56,371 bases of DNA from Nitrobium sp046350935 (GTDB taxonomy: Bacteria > Nitrospirota > Thermodesulfovibrionia > Thermodesulfovibrionales > Dissulfurispiraceae). Numbering within the stretch: position 1 is the first letter of the stretch; each line of letters opens with the position of its first letter. The stretch spans positions 1 through 56,371 of the forward strand of contig JAXLZK010000024.1 of the NCBI GenBank assembly GCA_046350935.1. The letters run 5' to 3'. Below are positions 33,914-43,288 of this stretch, one piece after another. Position numbers and translations under genes: made by a program. The notes under the pieces are model-generated. The model was not told the origin of the DNA, made no database searches, and saw only the letters and a program-made list of their open reading frames with translations.

Positions 33914-34387
33914 TTAGTCTTTTCCCGGGCACTCCTGCGCGACGATCTTCCTGATGATTTCGGTGGTGGAGTTGCCCGCGACATAGGGGAGGCTATAGAC
34001 TTCGGGCACAATGTCGGACCCCACGATCTCCTCTCTCTTCCAGTCCCCGCCTTTTACCAGGACATCGGGCAGAAGGGACTTGACGAGCGCATACGGGGTA
34101 TCCTCGCTGAAGAGAGTGACATAATCGACCGCTTCAAGAGAGGCAAGCAGCTCCGCCCGCTGGGCTTCGGCAATGATGGGCCGGCCCGGCTTCAGCCGCC
34201 CCACGGAGGCGTCGGAGTTGAGGCCGACAATCAGGACGTCCCCCAGCGCTTTCGCCTCCTTCAGGTATCTGACGTGGCCTATATGAAGGAGATCGAAGCA
34301 GCCGTTGGTGAAGACGATCTTCTTCCCCCCGGCCTTCAGGGAAGAGATGATCCCTGCCGCCTCATCCCGCGATACTACGGTGCCCAT
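33914..34387 (-). CDS. rfaE2: D-glycero-beta-D-manno-heptose 1-phosphate adenylyltransferase
   Basis: 157 residues. Makes ADP-heptose for the LPS core, using ATP. Seen: FTNGCFDLLHIGHVRYL (nucleotidyltransferase HxGH), GLNSDASVGRLKPGRPI and VKGGDW, as in the C-terminal half of HldE. The kinase half is absent here, so this organism uses separate enzymes. It overlaps the preceding NUDIX gene by 26 bases and converges on the HPP gene. The GT9 module at 806-4441 could use the product. Confidence 0.92.
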   Translation of the reverse strand: MGTVVSRDEAAGIISSLKAGGKKIVFTNGCFDLLHIGHVRYLKEAKALGDVLIVGLNSDASVGRLKPGRPIIAEAQRAELLASLEAVDYVTLFSEDTPYALVKSLLPDVLVKGGDWKREEIVGSDIVPEVYSLPYVAGNSTTEIIRKIVAQECPGKD

Positions 34388-34820
34388 ACGTGCTCAGCTT
34401 CTCCTTTGCCGCCTCCACGATCTCCCTGTCGCTCCTGTAGGAGAGTTGCAGCGCGGCCTGCTCAAGGGGAACCCATACTGCTTCGTCCACCTCCCAGCAG
34501 GAGCTCTCTATGGTGCCGCCGACATGCTCAAGGAGAAAATAGTGGACGGTTTTCCGGTATTTGGTGTTCTCCTCCTTGAGGTAGAACCAGTACGACTTTT
34601 CCCCCAGGGAATCTACGATCCTGCCCGCCAGTCCGGTCTCCTCGGCTATCTCCCTGACAGCGGTCTCTTCGGGGCTTTCCCCCTTGTCGATAATGCCCTT
34701 GGGCAGCGTCCATGCCGTCTTGCCTTTGGTGGCGATGAGGGCGATCTCGACGGCATCGTCCCGCTTCCTGAAGATAACCCCGCCTGACGAGCGCAGATGT
34801 TTCAGGGTCGCGGGTTTCAT
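34362..34820 (-). CDS. NUDIX hydrolase
   Basis: 152 residues with a perfect NUDIX box, GIIDKGESPEETAVREIAEE followed by TGL (residues 42-64). The family hydrolyses nucleoside diphosphates linked to another moiety; the short form with KTAWTLPKG upstream resembles Ap4A-type hydrolases, a tentative match. Its ATG overlaps the rseP stop (TAATG) and there is no separate ribosome site, so translation is coupled. The longer frame to 35192 is antisense-like shadow sequence of rseP and is not used. Confidence 0.9.
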   Translation of the reverse strand: MKPATLKHLRSSGGVIFRKRDDAVEIALIATKGKTAWTLPKGIIDKGESPEETAVREIAEETGLAGRIVDSLGEKSYWFYLKEENTKYRKTVHYFLLEHVGGTIESSCWEVDEAVWVPLEQAALQLSYRSDREIVEAAKEKLSTYGHRSIAG

Positions 34821-35902
34821 TACGGGAGGGGTTTCCCTGTGAAGAGCCGGAAAATATCGTTGTACATGGCGAACGCCATGAGCAGCAGGAGCAGCGCCAG
34901 CCCGATGCGCTGGGCGATCTGGACGGTCCTGTCGCTGAGCGGCTTTTTCCGTATCGCCTCGATCCCGAGAAAGAAAAGGTGGCCTCCGTCGAGGACGGGA
35001 ATGGGCAGGAGGTTGAGCACCCCGAGATTGATGCTGATGACCGCGGCAAAGAGGAAATAGCTCAGTGCGCCGGCGGTGGCCTGCTTTTCCGCCAATTGAA
35101 AGATGAGGATGGGGCCGCCGATGGTGTCGGCCGGAACGATCCTCTGGATCAGCTTGACGATGCCGAGCAGGGTGAGGACAGCGACATCCCACGTCTTCAC
35201 CACCGCCCCCTTCAGGGCATCAGGGACGTTTTCCTTTATGGTGGTGGTGTCCCCCGAAGGCTTGATCCCTATCAGGCCCACTTCCCTCTCCTCCCCGAAG
35301 AGGTCTTTTATCTTCCTGCTCTCCGGGACGACGCTGACGGTGAGGAGCTCCGCGCCCCTTTGCACCTTCATGGAGAGCGTCTTGAGGGCGTTTGCATGGA
35401 TGATGTCGGTCATGTCCGTCCATTGCTTCACGGCGGCGCCATCGATTTCGAGGATCCGGTCCCCCTGCCGGAGCGAGGCCTTCGCCGCAGGGGAATCCGG
35501 CGAGATCTCCCCCACCACCGGAAGGAGCGTGGGGACGCCGGCGAGGTAGATGAAGAAGAAGATGACCGTTGCCGTCAGGATGTTGAACAGGGGGCCGGAC
35601 AAAACGATGAGGGCGCGCCTGAGGAGGGGCTGGTACCGGTACGAGCGCCCTTTCTCGGAGGTCTCTTCAGCGTCCTCCACTTCTCCGATGTCCTCCTGCC
35701 CGAGCATCTTCACGTAGCCGCCCAGGGGAATGGCGGAGAGTACGTACTCGGTTTCGCCGATCCTTCTGCCGATGAGGGTCGGACCGAAGCCGAGGGAGAA
35801 TTTCAGGACCCTGACGCCGTTTGCCTTTGCGACAATGAAATGCCCCAGCTCATGGATGAAGATGAGAAAACCGAACAAAAGGAGCGCTGACAAAATGCTC
35901 AT
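34820..35902 (-). CDS. rseP: Site-2 intramembrane zinc metalloprotease
   Basis: 360 residues. Cuts membrane-bound anti-sigma factors or signal peptides. Seen: IHELGHFIVAK with the HExxH zinc site in the first helix (about 16-26), NLLPIPVLDGGHLFF with the third ligand Asp near residue 300, and one PDZ domain (about 115-185, PAAKASLRQGDRILEIDG); E. coli RseP has two. It follows dxr by 136 bp in the order uppS-cdsA-dxr-rseP found in many bacteria. Confidence 0.94.
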   Translation of the reverse strand: MSILSALLLFGFLIFIHELGHFIVAKANGVRVLKFSLGFGPTLIGRRIGETEYVLSAIPLGGYVKMLGQEDIGEVEDAEETSEKGRSYRYQPLLRRALIVLSGPLFNILTATVIFFFIYLAGVPTLLPVVGEISPDSPAAKASLRQGDRILEIDGAAVKQWTDMTDIIHANALKTLSMKVQRGAELLTVSVVPESRKIKDLFGEEREVGLIGIKPSGDTTTIKENVPDALKGAVVKTWDVAVLTLLGIVKLIQRIVPADTIGGPILIFQLAEKQATAGALSYFLFAAVISINLGVLNLLPIPVLDGGHLFFLGIEAIRKKPLSDRTVQIAQRIGLALLLLLMAFAMYNDIFRLFTGKPLP

Positions 35903-36038
35903 AGGGCTAAAGGGACCTCCCTTGCTTAGGGCAGATAGGCATGCATACGTGCCCTGCTGTTTTGTGGAAAATTTACACGGGGACTCCCCGCGAACGCTCC
36001 CGGTCCGAAAGGAGGCGGAAACCGCCGCAAGGGATCCC

Positions 36039-37196
36039 TTACCCGCGCCGAACCAACGTACGCGCTTTTCCCCTCGCCCATCCGTCAGCTTCCAGTACGC
36101 TTTCGAGAGTATCGGCAGGGAGGACTGCGTGGGAATCCATTACCTGCTTAATTATAACAGGTATCCGGGTAAAACCGATAATGCCGTCGAGAAACGCCTC
36201 CACCGCGATTTCGTTGGCGGCGTTGAGCACCGGGGGCATTGTTCCGCCTTCCTGAGCGGCGTCGTAGGCGAGGGAGAGACACGGAAAAGTCCCGGTGTCG
36301 GGCTTGAGGAAGGTCAATCCCCCCATCTGCTCCCACGGGAGAGGCTCCACGATCTGCTCCAGCCTCTCCGGCCATGAAAGGGCATAGGCGATGGGGCTTC
36401 GCATATCGGGCCGGGATACCTGGGCGATACAAGTGCCGTCGACAAATTCCACAAGGGAGTGGACGATGCTCTGGGGGTGCACCAGCACCCCGATCCGCTC
36501 CGCGGGAAAGCCGAAAAGGTAGTGGGCCTCGATCACTTCGAGCCCCTTGTTCATGAGGGTGGCGGAATCGATGGTGATCTTCCGTCCCATGCTCCAGGTG
36601 GGGTGTTTGAGGGCGCTTTCCGGAGTGACGTGCTCCAGTTCTTCCGCCGTCTTCCCGAGGAAGGGACCTCCGGAAGCGGTAAGGATTATTTTGCGGACCG
36701 ATTCTTTTCGGTATCCTGTCATACACTGGAAAACGGCGCTGTGCTCGCTGTCCACCGGCAGCAGGGTCGCCCCGCTCCGCCGCGCCGCCGCGAGGGCGAT
36801 CCCCCCCGCCATGACAACGGTCTCCTTATTGGCAAGGGCCACCGTCCTCCCTGTCCCGATTGCGGCGAGGGTGGGCAGGAGCCCCGCAGCCCCCATGATG
36901 GAGGAAAGGACGACGTCCGCATCCGGCAGCGCGGCGACGCTGCAGATCCCCTCGGTGGCGCAGAGCAGCTCCGGCGCTGTACGTCCTCCCAGCATCTCTT
37001 TCAATTCTTTCAATGCCTTCTCGGAAGAAACGGCTACCACGCGGGGGCGAAAAATTTCGATCTGTTCGGCCAGGAGGGCCACGTTGTTGCCGGCGGTGAG
37101 CCCGGCTACCGTGAAGCGTTCGGGATACTGGGCCACGACACTCAGGGCGCTCTTCCCGATCGAGCCGGTCGAGCCGAGGATGACGATTCTCTTCAT
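36039..37196 (-). CDS. dxr: 1-deoxy-D-xylulose 5-phosphate reductoisomerase
   Basis: Second step of the MEP isoprenoid pathway, NADPH-dependent. 385 residues. Seen: IVILGSTGSIGKSAL (nucleotide loop), LANKETVVMAGG, LLPVDSEHSAVFQC (metal-binding Asp and Glu) and MGRKITIDSATLMNKGLEVIEA. The start overlaps the cdsA stop (ATGA). Together with uppS and cdsA it links isoprenoid supply, lipid carrier and phospholipid synthesis. Confidence 0.97.
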   Translation of the reverse strand: MKRIVILGSTGSIGKSALSVVAQYPERFTVAGLTAGNNVALLAEQIEIFRPRVVAVSSEKALKELKEMLGGRTAPELLCATEGICSVAALPDADVVLSSIMGAAGLLPTLAAIGTGRTVALANKETVVMAGGIALAAARRSGATLLPVDSEHSAVFQCMTGYRKESVRKIILTASGGPFLGKTAEELEHVTPESALKHPTWSMGRKITIDSATLMNKGLEVIEAHYLFGFPAERIGVLVHPQSIVHSLVEFVDGTCIAQVSRPDMRSPIAYALSWPERLEQIVEPLPWEQMGGLTFLKPDTGTFPCLSLAYDAAQEGGTMPPVLNAANEIAVEAFLDGIIGFTRIPVIIKQVMDSHAVLPADTLESVLEADGWARGKARTLVRRG

Positions 37197-37993
37197 AACC
37201 CCAATGTTATCAGGAAAAGGACCGGTCCTGCAAAGAGGACGCCGTCTATCTTGTCGAGGACGCCTCCATGCTCAGGAAAGAGCCTGCTTGAATCCTTCAC
37301 TCCCGCATCCCGCTTGAACATGGATTCCACGAGGTCTCCGACGATTGTCACCGCGCCGACGGCGCCTCCCGTGAGCAGGAGTACGGGGGCGCCCACTCCT
37401 TCAAGGAGCAGGGACCCGAGCACCAGCCCGGAGAGCGCCCCGCCGGCTACGGAGCCGACGGCCCCTGCCACTGTCTTGTTGGGGCTCACTGCACTGTACA
37501 GTTTCCTCCTCCCCAGACCCTTTCCCACGTAAAGGGCGACGCTGTCGGAGGACCAGACGCAGCCGTAGAGGAAGAGGATCCATTCGTGCCCCTGCTGCCT
37601 TAGAAACCACTGGGGGAGGAGCAGGGTGGGGATATAGAGAAGACCGGTAACGACCGGTGCGATATCGGTCAGCGACGAGGCGGGGTCCTTTATGGAGAAA
37701 AGGCGGAAAGAGGCGATGAGCATAAAGGAGAGCATCGAGAGGACGGGATAGAGCAGGGGCGGGACGCCGCTTGCGCCGTAGTGGCTGCAGAGGGTGGCGC
37801 CGGCGAGCAGCCCGGTGCCGCAGAGGACCCCCGTGACAAGGATGCTCCTCTTCGTACGGTACATCGCATAGAACTCTCCCTGCGCCGCCGCTGCGACCGC
37901 AATCAGGAGGAGCAGGAAGAAGAGGGCGGGCAGCCTGGCGACATAGAGATATAAAAGGGGCACTACGATGGCTGCGACGATCACGCGCCTCAT
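37193..37993 (-). CDS. cdsA: Phosphatidate cytidylyltransferase
   Basis: Makes CDP-diacylglycerol from CTP and phosphatidate in the inner membrane. 266 residues, about eight helices, with the C-terminal family signature VGDLVESMFKRDAGVKDSS, then LFPEHGGVLDKIDG (about 213-246). It starts six bases after the uppS stop and overlaps dxr. Confidence 0.95.
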   Translation of the reverse strand: MRRVIVAAIVVPLLYLYVARLPALFFLLLLIAVAAAAQGEFYAMYRTKRSILVTGVLCGTGLLAGATLCSHYGASGVPPLLYPVLSMLSFMLIASFRLFSIKDPASSLTDIAPVVTGLLYIPTLLLPQWFLRQQGHEWILFLYGCVWSSDSVALYVGKGLGRRKLYSAVSPNKTVAGAVGSVAGGALSGLVLGSLLLEGVGAPVLLLTGGAVGAVTIVGDLVESMFKRDAGVKDSSRLFPEHGGVLDKIDGVLFAGPVLFLITLGL

Positions 37994-37999
37994 GCGTGC

Positions 38000-38755
38000 C
38001 TATTCGCCCCACATGCCGGGCAGCCCGAACGGGTTCTCCGCGAGCAGGTTCTTGCTGCTGTCCACCCTCCCGAAGCGCCTGCTTCGGTTCTGGTATTCAT
38101 GGACCGCCTCCAGCAGCTCCTCCCGGGTAAAGTCGGGCCACAGGGTGCTCGTGAAATAGAATTCCGCATAGGCGGACTGCCAGAGGAGAAAGTTGCTCAG
38201 GCGCTGCTCTCCGCTGGTCCTGATGATAAGGTCGGGGTCGGGGACGCCCGCGGTGTCGAGCAGCCCCGCGAGGTATTCTTCGGTGATGGCCTCCTGCGCC
38301 GCTTTCTGCGCCACGGCCTTCCGGACCGCCCGGATGATCTCATCCCTGCCCCCGTAGCTGAGGGCGCACTGGAAGACGAGGGTCCGGTTCCCTGCGGTCT
38401 CCTTTTCAGCGAGCTCGATCAGCCCCCGGATATGCTCGGGAAGCCGCTCCCGGTTCCCGATGATCTTGAAGCGGATCCCCTCCCGCATGAAGTTGATGAA
38501 TTCCCGCTGCAGGGTGGACTCGAGCAGCTCCATGATGACGGACACCTCTTCCTCGGGCCGCATCCAGTTTTCGATGGAGAAGGCGTACAGGGAGAGCGCC
38601 TCTACTCCTATCCCCATGACCGCCTCGATAACTTCCCTGACCCTCTCCACCCCTCTTTTGTGTCCCTCGAAGCGGGGGAGCCCCCTCATCTCGGCCCAGC
38701 GCCCGTTTCCGTCCATGATGATGCCTATATGTCCCGGTATGTTCCTCTGCTTCAA
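38000..38755 (-). CDS. uppS: Undecaprenyl diphosphate synthase
   Basis: Cis-prenyltransferase making the C55 carrier lipid. 251 residues. Seen: HIGIIMDGNGRWA with the catalytic Asp, GHKRGVERVRE, LSLYAFSIENW, and DLIIRTSGEQRLSNFLLWQ near the C-terminus. It leads the uppS-cdsA-dxr-rseP group. Undecaprenyl phosphate is also the acceptor for the sugar transferase at 13330-14784. Confidence 0.96.
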   Translation of the reverse strand: MKQRNIPGHIGIIMDGNGRWAEMRGLPRFEGHKRGVERVREVIEAVMGIGVEALSLYAFSIENWMRPEEEVSVIMELLESTLQREFINFMREGIRFKIIGNRERLPEHIRGLIELAEKETAGNRTLVFQCALSYGGRDEIIRAVRKAVAQKAAQEAITEEYLAGLLDTAGVPDPDLIIRTSGEQRLSNFLLWQSAYAEFYFTSTLWPDFTREELLEAVHEYQNRSRRFGRVDSSKNLLAENPFGLPGMWGE

Positions 38756-38839
38756 AATCCCCCCTGATCGCCGCAGCGCGTCGTTTACGGGAAGCGACTG
38801 CCTCCCACGAGAGCCGCAGGCCGTCCGCGCTCGTCTCTT

Positions 38840-40573
38840 CTAGCGCCCTTTCAACGAGTAAACGTACAAAACAAACCTGCTGCCGAAGGGATTTTCCCCC
38901 TTTATCAGGCTCGCAGCTTTCTTATAGAAGGGCACTTTCGAAAGGACGACGATCCTGTCGCCCATGACGCTGTAGTCGAGGACCTCCCCGCTTGTTTTTT
39001 CGATGAAGGGCCTCTCTTCCACCGACACCCCGTTCCACCAGAGGCTCTTTATTTCGGAGCTGGAGTAGCCGAGGCTGCGGCTCACGCTCGCAAGGGGTAT
39101 GCGCTTGGGGACAAGGACCTCGCCGTCCCGCAGGACAAGTCTGTCCTTTACGGACCAGCTCCCCTTGTCCACCATGACGGTGGGGGCTGCCCTTTTGAAA
39201 GAGGTGGAGAACCCTCCGTAATCACCGCTGCTTTTCCAGAGGCGGATGCCCTTCTCGCTGTAGAGGTTGAGGTATCCCTTGTCATCCCACGTCAGGAGCG
39301 CCCTCTTTCCGTCAGGGGCATGGAGGAATTGAAAATCGAAAATATTGAGGTGGGGCGGCAGTTTCAGGCCCTCTCCTTTCCTGTAGGAGCCGCCGTCGTA
39401 CACGAGTGAGGAGATCCCGCCCTCATAGCCCTCGCTCCTGCTGAATTGCTGGATGAGCACCTCGCGCCCGACTTTTCTGATAAAGCTGTCCTTCGCCTTC
39501 CAGAGGGGGGCAAGCCGCCCCTCCCGCACCTCGTAGACGGCTGCGGTCACCGAGCCGCCCTGCATGGTGGTGAGAAGGATCTCATCCCTGCCGTTCCCGT
39601 CGCTGTCGGTCGTATCGATCCAGAGCACCTCTTCGGCATCCGGTATCCGCATCTCCTCAACTATCTTGAGATCGACCCCGGGCTTGTAGACCCGCAGCGT
39701 ACTCCCGGTAATGAGGAGGATCTCGGGGGAGCCGTCTCCATCCAGGTCGGCGACCGAAAGACGGTTTGCCCGGGAGGGCAGAGGGAAGGAAAGGAGCGCC
39801 TCTCCCTCTTTCGGGCCGAAGAGCCCTGCCTTGAAACGCAGCTCCTTCATCCGGGAGACATCGACAGAAACCTTCTTCTCCTCGAACTGTTTTGCGTCGC
39901 TCACCCAGAAGAGCTTTTGGGTCAGGACGGTCCGGCTCGGGGTCTCCTCGCTCCCCAGGACCAGGAGCACCTCCGCGCCCTTCGTCTTTGCCTCAGCAGC
40001 CATCTTCCCGATGTCGGAGGCATCGCTGCCCGTCTCCATCAGCTCGAAGCGCCCGCTCTCCCTGAGGAGCTGGTAGTAGGCGTCCCCCAGGTTCCATTCC
40101 ACGCTGCCCTGAGAGAACAGCACTTTTATTCCGGTGCCGGGGAGCTTCACCAGAGCATTGACAAAGTCCTCCGGCTTGCCGGCAATGATGGTTCCTTTCG
40201 CACCCTTCCCCTCCGGCCCGGTGATCTCCACACTCCCTACCGGCACCTCGATCTTGCCTAGCGACTCCCGGGTCACCGGGTGAATGAAGCTGGCGCCCTC
40301 CTTGAAGGCGAGAAGGCGCATTCCGGGCTTGAGAGCCCGGGGAGACGAAAGATCGAGGAGGACGGAGGACCCCTCCACCGAGACGATTTTCCCTGTCAGC
40401 GGAGTGAAATAGGAGAGGGTATCTTCTTTCAGCTCTTCAAGGGGCGGCGCATTCTCCGGCGGGTCCGTCGGGGTGGACTCCTGTGCTCCGGAAGCAAGGG
40501 GTGCCGCGGCCAGAAAAAGCAGAAATGAAAGGAATACGAGGCGGAAAACCGCCCGAGTGCTGCGTTTTTTCAT
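38840..40573 (-). CDS. Exported FG-GAP/VCBS-repeat protein
   Basis: 577 residues with a signal peptide (about 1-28, cut after ASG). A small beta domain (about 50-130) is followed by a region resembling FlgT/TolB-like N-terminal parts (about 140-225) and then beta-propeller-like FG-GAP repeats, with calcium-type loops LSVADLDGDGSPEILL (about 268-283) and DTTDSDGNGRDEILL (about 318-332). The mature protein should lie in the periplasm or at the outer membrane. No enzyme motif is seen. It precedes uppS by 84 bp and diverges from the bamD-like gene. Confidence 0.82.
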   Translation of the reverse strand: MKKRSTRAVFRLVFLSFLLFLAAAPLASGAQESTPTDPPENAPPLEELKEDTLSYFTPLTGKIVSVEGSSVLLDLSSPRALKPGMRLLAFKEGASFIHPVTRESLGKIEVPVGSVEITGPEGKGAKGTIIAGKPEDFVNALVKLPGTGIKVLFSQGSVEWNLGDAYYQLLRESGRFELMETGSDASDIGKMAAEAKTKGAEVLLVLGSEETPSRTVLTQKLFWVSDAKQFEEKKVSVDVSRMKELRFKAGLFGPKEGEALLSFPLPSRANRLSVADLDGDGSPEILLITGSTLRVYKPGVDLKIVEEMRIPDAEEVLWIDTTDSDGNGRDEILLTTMQGGSVTAAVYEVREGRLAPLWKAKDSFIRKVGREVLIQQFSRSEGYEGGISSLVYDGGSYRKGEGLKLPPHLNIFDFQFLHAPDGKRALLTWDDKGYLNLYSEKGIRLWKSSGDYGGFSTSFKRAAPTVMVDKGSWSVKDRLVLRDGEVLVPKRIPLASVSRSLGYSSSEIKSLWWNGVSVEERPFIEKTSGEVLDYSVMGDRIVVLSKVPFYKKAASLIKGENPFGSRFVLYVYSLKGR

Positions 40574-40716
40574 GTAGTGTGCGTCCTCCGCTATGCAGGA
40601 TTCCGGAAGGGAAATGCCCCTGTATTCTGGTTTACTCTGTACACAGTTTATATTATGGAAGAAGCAGAAGTCAAAATCCTTGACTAAAAAGAGTAGTAAA
40701 GGTTTTAATACTCCTT

Positions 40717-41475
40717 ATGGAAAAATTCAGAACCTTTTTCTTGGTGCTGGCGGCCTCGCTTCTGCTCTTCCTTCCCGCCTGCGGAGGCGGCAAAGGAGTA
40801 AAAGGAGCAAAAAGAGAGGAGGGCTACGACCCCGAACGGTACCTGCAGAAAGCGGACAAGCTGATCGCCGACAAGGAGTATGAAAAGGCGAGGAAGGTCC
40901 TCCTTGAAGTGAAGAACAGGGATGCCAGCAAGCACTACGCGCCGCTTGCGCAGCTCAAGATCGCCGAATCCTACATCAGGGACGCGGACCTGGAGCCAGG
41001 AATCGAGGAGTACCGGAAGTTTCTCGACCAGTATCCCGCCAACCAGAACGCGTCGTACGCGCAGTACCAGATCGCCATGGCGTATTTCAACCAGATCGAG
41101 TCCTCCGACAGGGGAATGGGCGCGGCACGGAAGGCCCTGCAGGAGTTCCTCCGGCTGAAAGAGCTCTTCCCGAGGAACCCCTACCGGGAGGTGGTGGACC
41201 TCAGGATCGAAAAGTGCAGGAACATTATCGCCGACGGAGAGTTCATGGTGGGCAAGTTCTACTATGAAAAGCGGTCCTACGCCGCAGCGGTGCTGCGGCT
41301 GGAGAGCCTGCTCGAACAGTTCCCCGGCTACCGGAGGGCTGACGAGGCGCTGCTGCTTCTGGGCAAGGCGTACAGGGCGCTGAAGAAGAGCGATAAGGCG
41401 AAAGAGTCGTTCGGGAAACTGATAGAGCAATACCCTTCCAGCAAGCTCGTTTCAGAGGCGAGAAAAGGCTTGTAA
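40717..41475 (+). CDS. bamD: Outer-membrane assembly lipoprotein, BamD-like
   Basis: 252 residues. The signal ends FLPAC (Cys22, lipobox), followed by five to six TPR-like repeats (about 40-245), for example KADKLIADKEYEKARKVLLE and YAQYQIAMAYFNQI, with ELFPRNPYREVVDLRIEKCR typical of BamD. BamD is the essential lipoprotein partner of BamA in beta-barrel insertion. A related YbgF/Lgt-like TPR role is less likely. The upstream 140 bp hold a weak TTTACT / TATTAT pair. Confidence 0.88.
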   Translation: MEKFRTFFLVLAASLLLFLPACGGGKGVKGAKREEGYDPERYLQKADKLIADKEYEKARKVLLEVKNRDASKHYAPLAQLKIAESYIRDADLEPGIEEYRKFLDQYPANQNASYAQYQIAMAYFNQIESSDRGMGAARKALQEFLRLKELFPRNPYREVVDLRIEKCRNIIADGEFMVGKFYYEKRSYAAAVLRLESLLEQFPGYRRADEALLLLGKAYRALKKSDKAKESFGKLIEQYPSSKLVSEARKGL

Positions 41476-41512
41476 ACGGCCGGGGCGTCGGGGCGGGGCG
41501 GACAGAGCAGGC

Positions 41513-42196
41513 GTGAACAGGAAGCGCGAAACCCGGAAAGCACCCCCTGAAACGAGAGCGTATTATCCAGCCTTCATCAACCTTCAAGGAACGCAGTGTG
41601 TCGTCGTAGGGGGCGGCAGGGTCGCTGAGAGGAAAGTGGCTTCCCTCCTCCGCTCCGGGGCGTCGGTCACGGTGATCAGCCCCGCGCTGACCGGGGCACT
41701 CGAACGGAAGAAAGAGAAAGGGCTCATCGCCCACCTGAAGAGGAGATACCGGAAAGGGGACCTGAAGGGGGCGTTCCTCGTCATCGCGGCCACGTCGGAT
41801 AAGGAAGCCAACAGGATGATCGCCGGGGACGCGCCCTGCCTCGTCAATGCGGTGGACATGCCGGAAGCGGCGAATTTCATCGTCCCGTCCGTGGTAAAAC
41901 GGGGCTTGCTGTCTGTGGCGGTCTCGACCTCGGGGGCGAGCCCGGCCCTGGCCAGGGCGCTTCGGGAGGAGCTTGAGCTCCTCTACGGCAAGGAGTTCGG
42001 GCAGTTTCTTGCGTTTCTGAAGGCGCTGCGGAGGCGTGCGCTGCGGGAGGTGCCGGACAGGGAGAGGCGGGAACGGTTTCTCAGGGGGGTCGCCTCTCCG
42101 GAGGTCCTCGCCCTGCTGCGCCGCGACGGTCTCGCCAGGGCGAAGGCGAAGGTGCTGGAGCAGTTCCCTCTGGAAAAGGCCCCGGAAAGGCCGTGA
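41513..42196 (+). CDS. Siroheme synthase N-terminal (Met8-type) protein
   Basis: 227 residues. Oxidises precorrin-2 and inserts iron to make siroheme. Seen: VVVGGGRVAERKVASLLRSG (NAD loop, about residues 25-44), VIAATSDKEANR, VNAVDMPEAANFIVPSVVKRG and VSTSGASPALARALREELE. The methyltransferase half of CysG is absent, so a separate uroporphyrinogen methyltransferase is expected elsewhere. Start codon GTG 41513. Siroheme serves sulfite and nitrite reductases. In some related genomes this gene sits with hemA; here it follows bamD. Confidence 0.9.
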   Translation: MNRKRETRKAPPETRAYYPAFINLQGTQCVVVGGGRVAERKVASLLRSGASVTVISPALTGALERKKEKGLIAHLKRRYRKGDLKGAFLVIAATSDKEANRMIAGDAPCLVNAVDMPEAANFIVPSVVKRGLLSVAVSTSGASPALARALREELELLYGKEFGQFLAFLKALRRRALREVPDRERRERFLRGVASPEVLALLRRDGLARAKAKVLEQFPLEKAPERP

Positions 42197-42315
42197 GTCC
42201 GGATCGAGAGCGCCCCTTCCGGCACGGTGAAGAGCGCGGAAAAGCGGACTCTTTTGTTTGAGCGCGGCACTTTTTGTGCCGGTGGAGAGTGGAGCACGGG
42301 AGGAGTCGGTCGGCT

Positions 42316-43284
42316 ATGGCAATGAGAGCAGGGGTCATCGGTGTCGGATACCTCGGACAGCACCATGCGCGCGTCTTTTCCGAACTGGAGGGGGTGCAGC
42401 TCACGGCTGTCGTGGATGCGGACCCGGCGCGGGCTGAGGAGATCGCCCGGAAATACGGGGCCGCTGCATACACCGACTACCGCGAGGCGCTCGGCGCCGT
42501 CGACGCCTTCAGCATCGTCACCCCCACCACCCTGCATTACGCAATCGCACGCGAATGCATACGGGCGGGGAAGGACCTCCTCATCGAGAAACCCGTCACC
42601 GCGACCATCGAGGAGGCGGATGCGCTGATCGGGGCCGCTGAAAAGGCCGGAGTCGTTGTCCAGGTGGGGCACCTCGAGAGGTTCAATCCCGCGATCGCCG
42701 CCGTTGCCCCCCTGATTGCGGAGCCGCGCTTCTTCGAGGCGGAGCGGCTTTCCCCCTTTCTCGGCAGAGGGGTCGATGTGGACATCACCCTCGACCTGAT
42801 GATTCACGATATTGATATACTCTTGTCGCTCCTCGGCCGGCACGCCGCTTCCGCAGCGCCGTTTCCTGTCGATATCAAGGCGACGGGTGCGGACATTCTG
42901 ACCGGCCGGATCGATACGGCAAAGGCGTGGCTCGATTTCGGCGGCGGCATCCATGCCCTGGTCACCGCGAGCAGGACGTCTCCCCGCAAGGAGCGGACGC
43001 TCAGGATCTTTCAGCGGGACTCGTATCTCCTGGTGGATTACCAGACCATGGAGGTGAGGAGATACCGCCGGGAGGGGAGCGAGATCGTGCAGGAGACCCT
43101 TCACGTGGAGAAGGGGGAGCCCCTGAAAGAGGAGCTGCGGGACTTCGTCCGGTGCGTCGGCAGCAGAAGCACGCCCCGTGTCTGCGCGCTGGCAGGGCGC
43201 AACGCGCTGAAGGTCGCGTTAAGCGTGGGGGAGCTGATCAGACGGCAGAACAACTATACTACGGCGAAAGAGGAAACGGAGTGA
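42316..43284 (+). CDS. Gfo/Idh/MocA oxidoreductase, GnnA-like
   Basis: 322 residues. N-terminal Rossmann domain AGVIGVGYLGQHHARVFSEL, EKPVTATIEEAD (the family EKP motif, about residues 89-100) and VQVGHLERFNPAI. ATG 42316 (or 42322) is preferred to 42274. The next genes are a DegT-type aminotransferase and lpxB; in Acidithiobacillus and Leptospira a paired oxidoreductase and aminotransferase (GnnA, GnnB) make UDP-GlcNAc3N for lipid A. By context this protein would oxidise the 3-OH of UDP-GlcNAc. Inference from order and families only. Confidence 0.85.
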   Translation: MAMRAGVIGVGYLGQHHARVFSELEGVQLTAVVDADPARAEEIARKYGAAAYTDYREALGAVDAFSIVTPTTLHYAIARECIRAGKDLLIEKPVTATIEEADALIGAAEKAGVVVQVGHLERFNPAIAAVAPLIAEPRFFEAERLSPFLGRGVDVDITLDLMIHDIDILLSLLGRHAASAAPFPVDIKATGADILTGRIDTAKAWLDFGGGIHALVTASRTSPRKERTLRIFQRDSYLLVDYQTMEVRRYRREGSEIVQETLHVEKGEPLKEELRDFVRCVGSRSTPRVCALAGRNALKVALSVGELIRRQNNYTTAKEETE

Positions 43285-43288
43285 CGGA

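Noticed and set aside
34821..35192. N-terminal extension of the NUDIX frame into rseP
   Set aside because: Arg/Pro/His-rich shadow of rseP; the ATG at 34820 coupled to the rseP stop fits the family.
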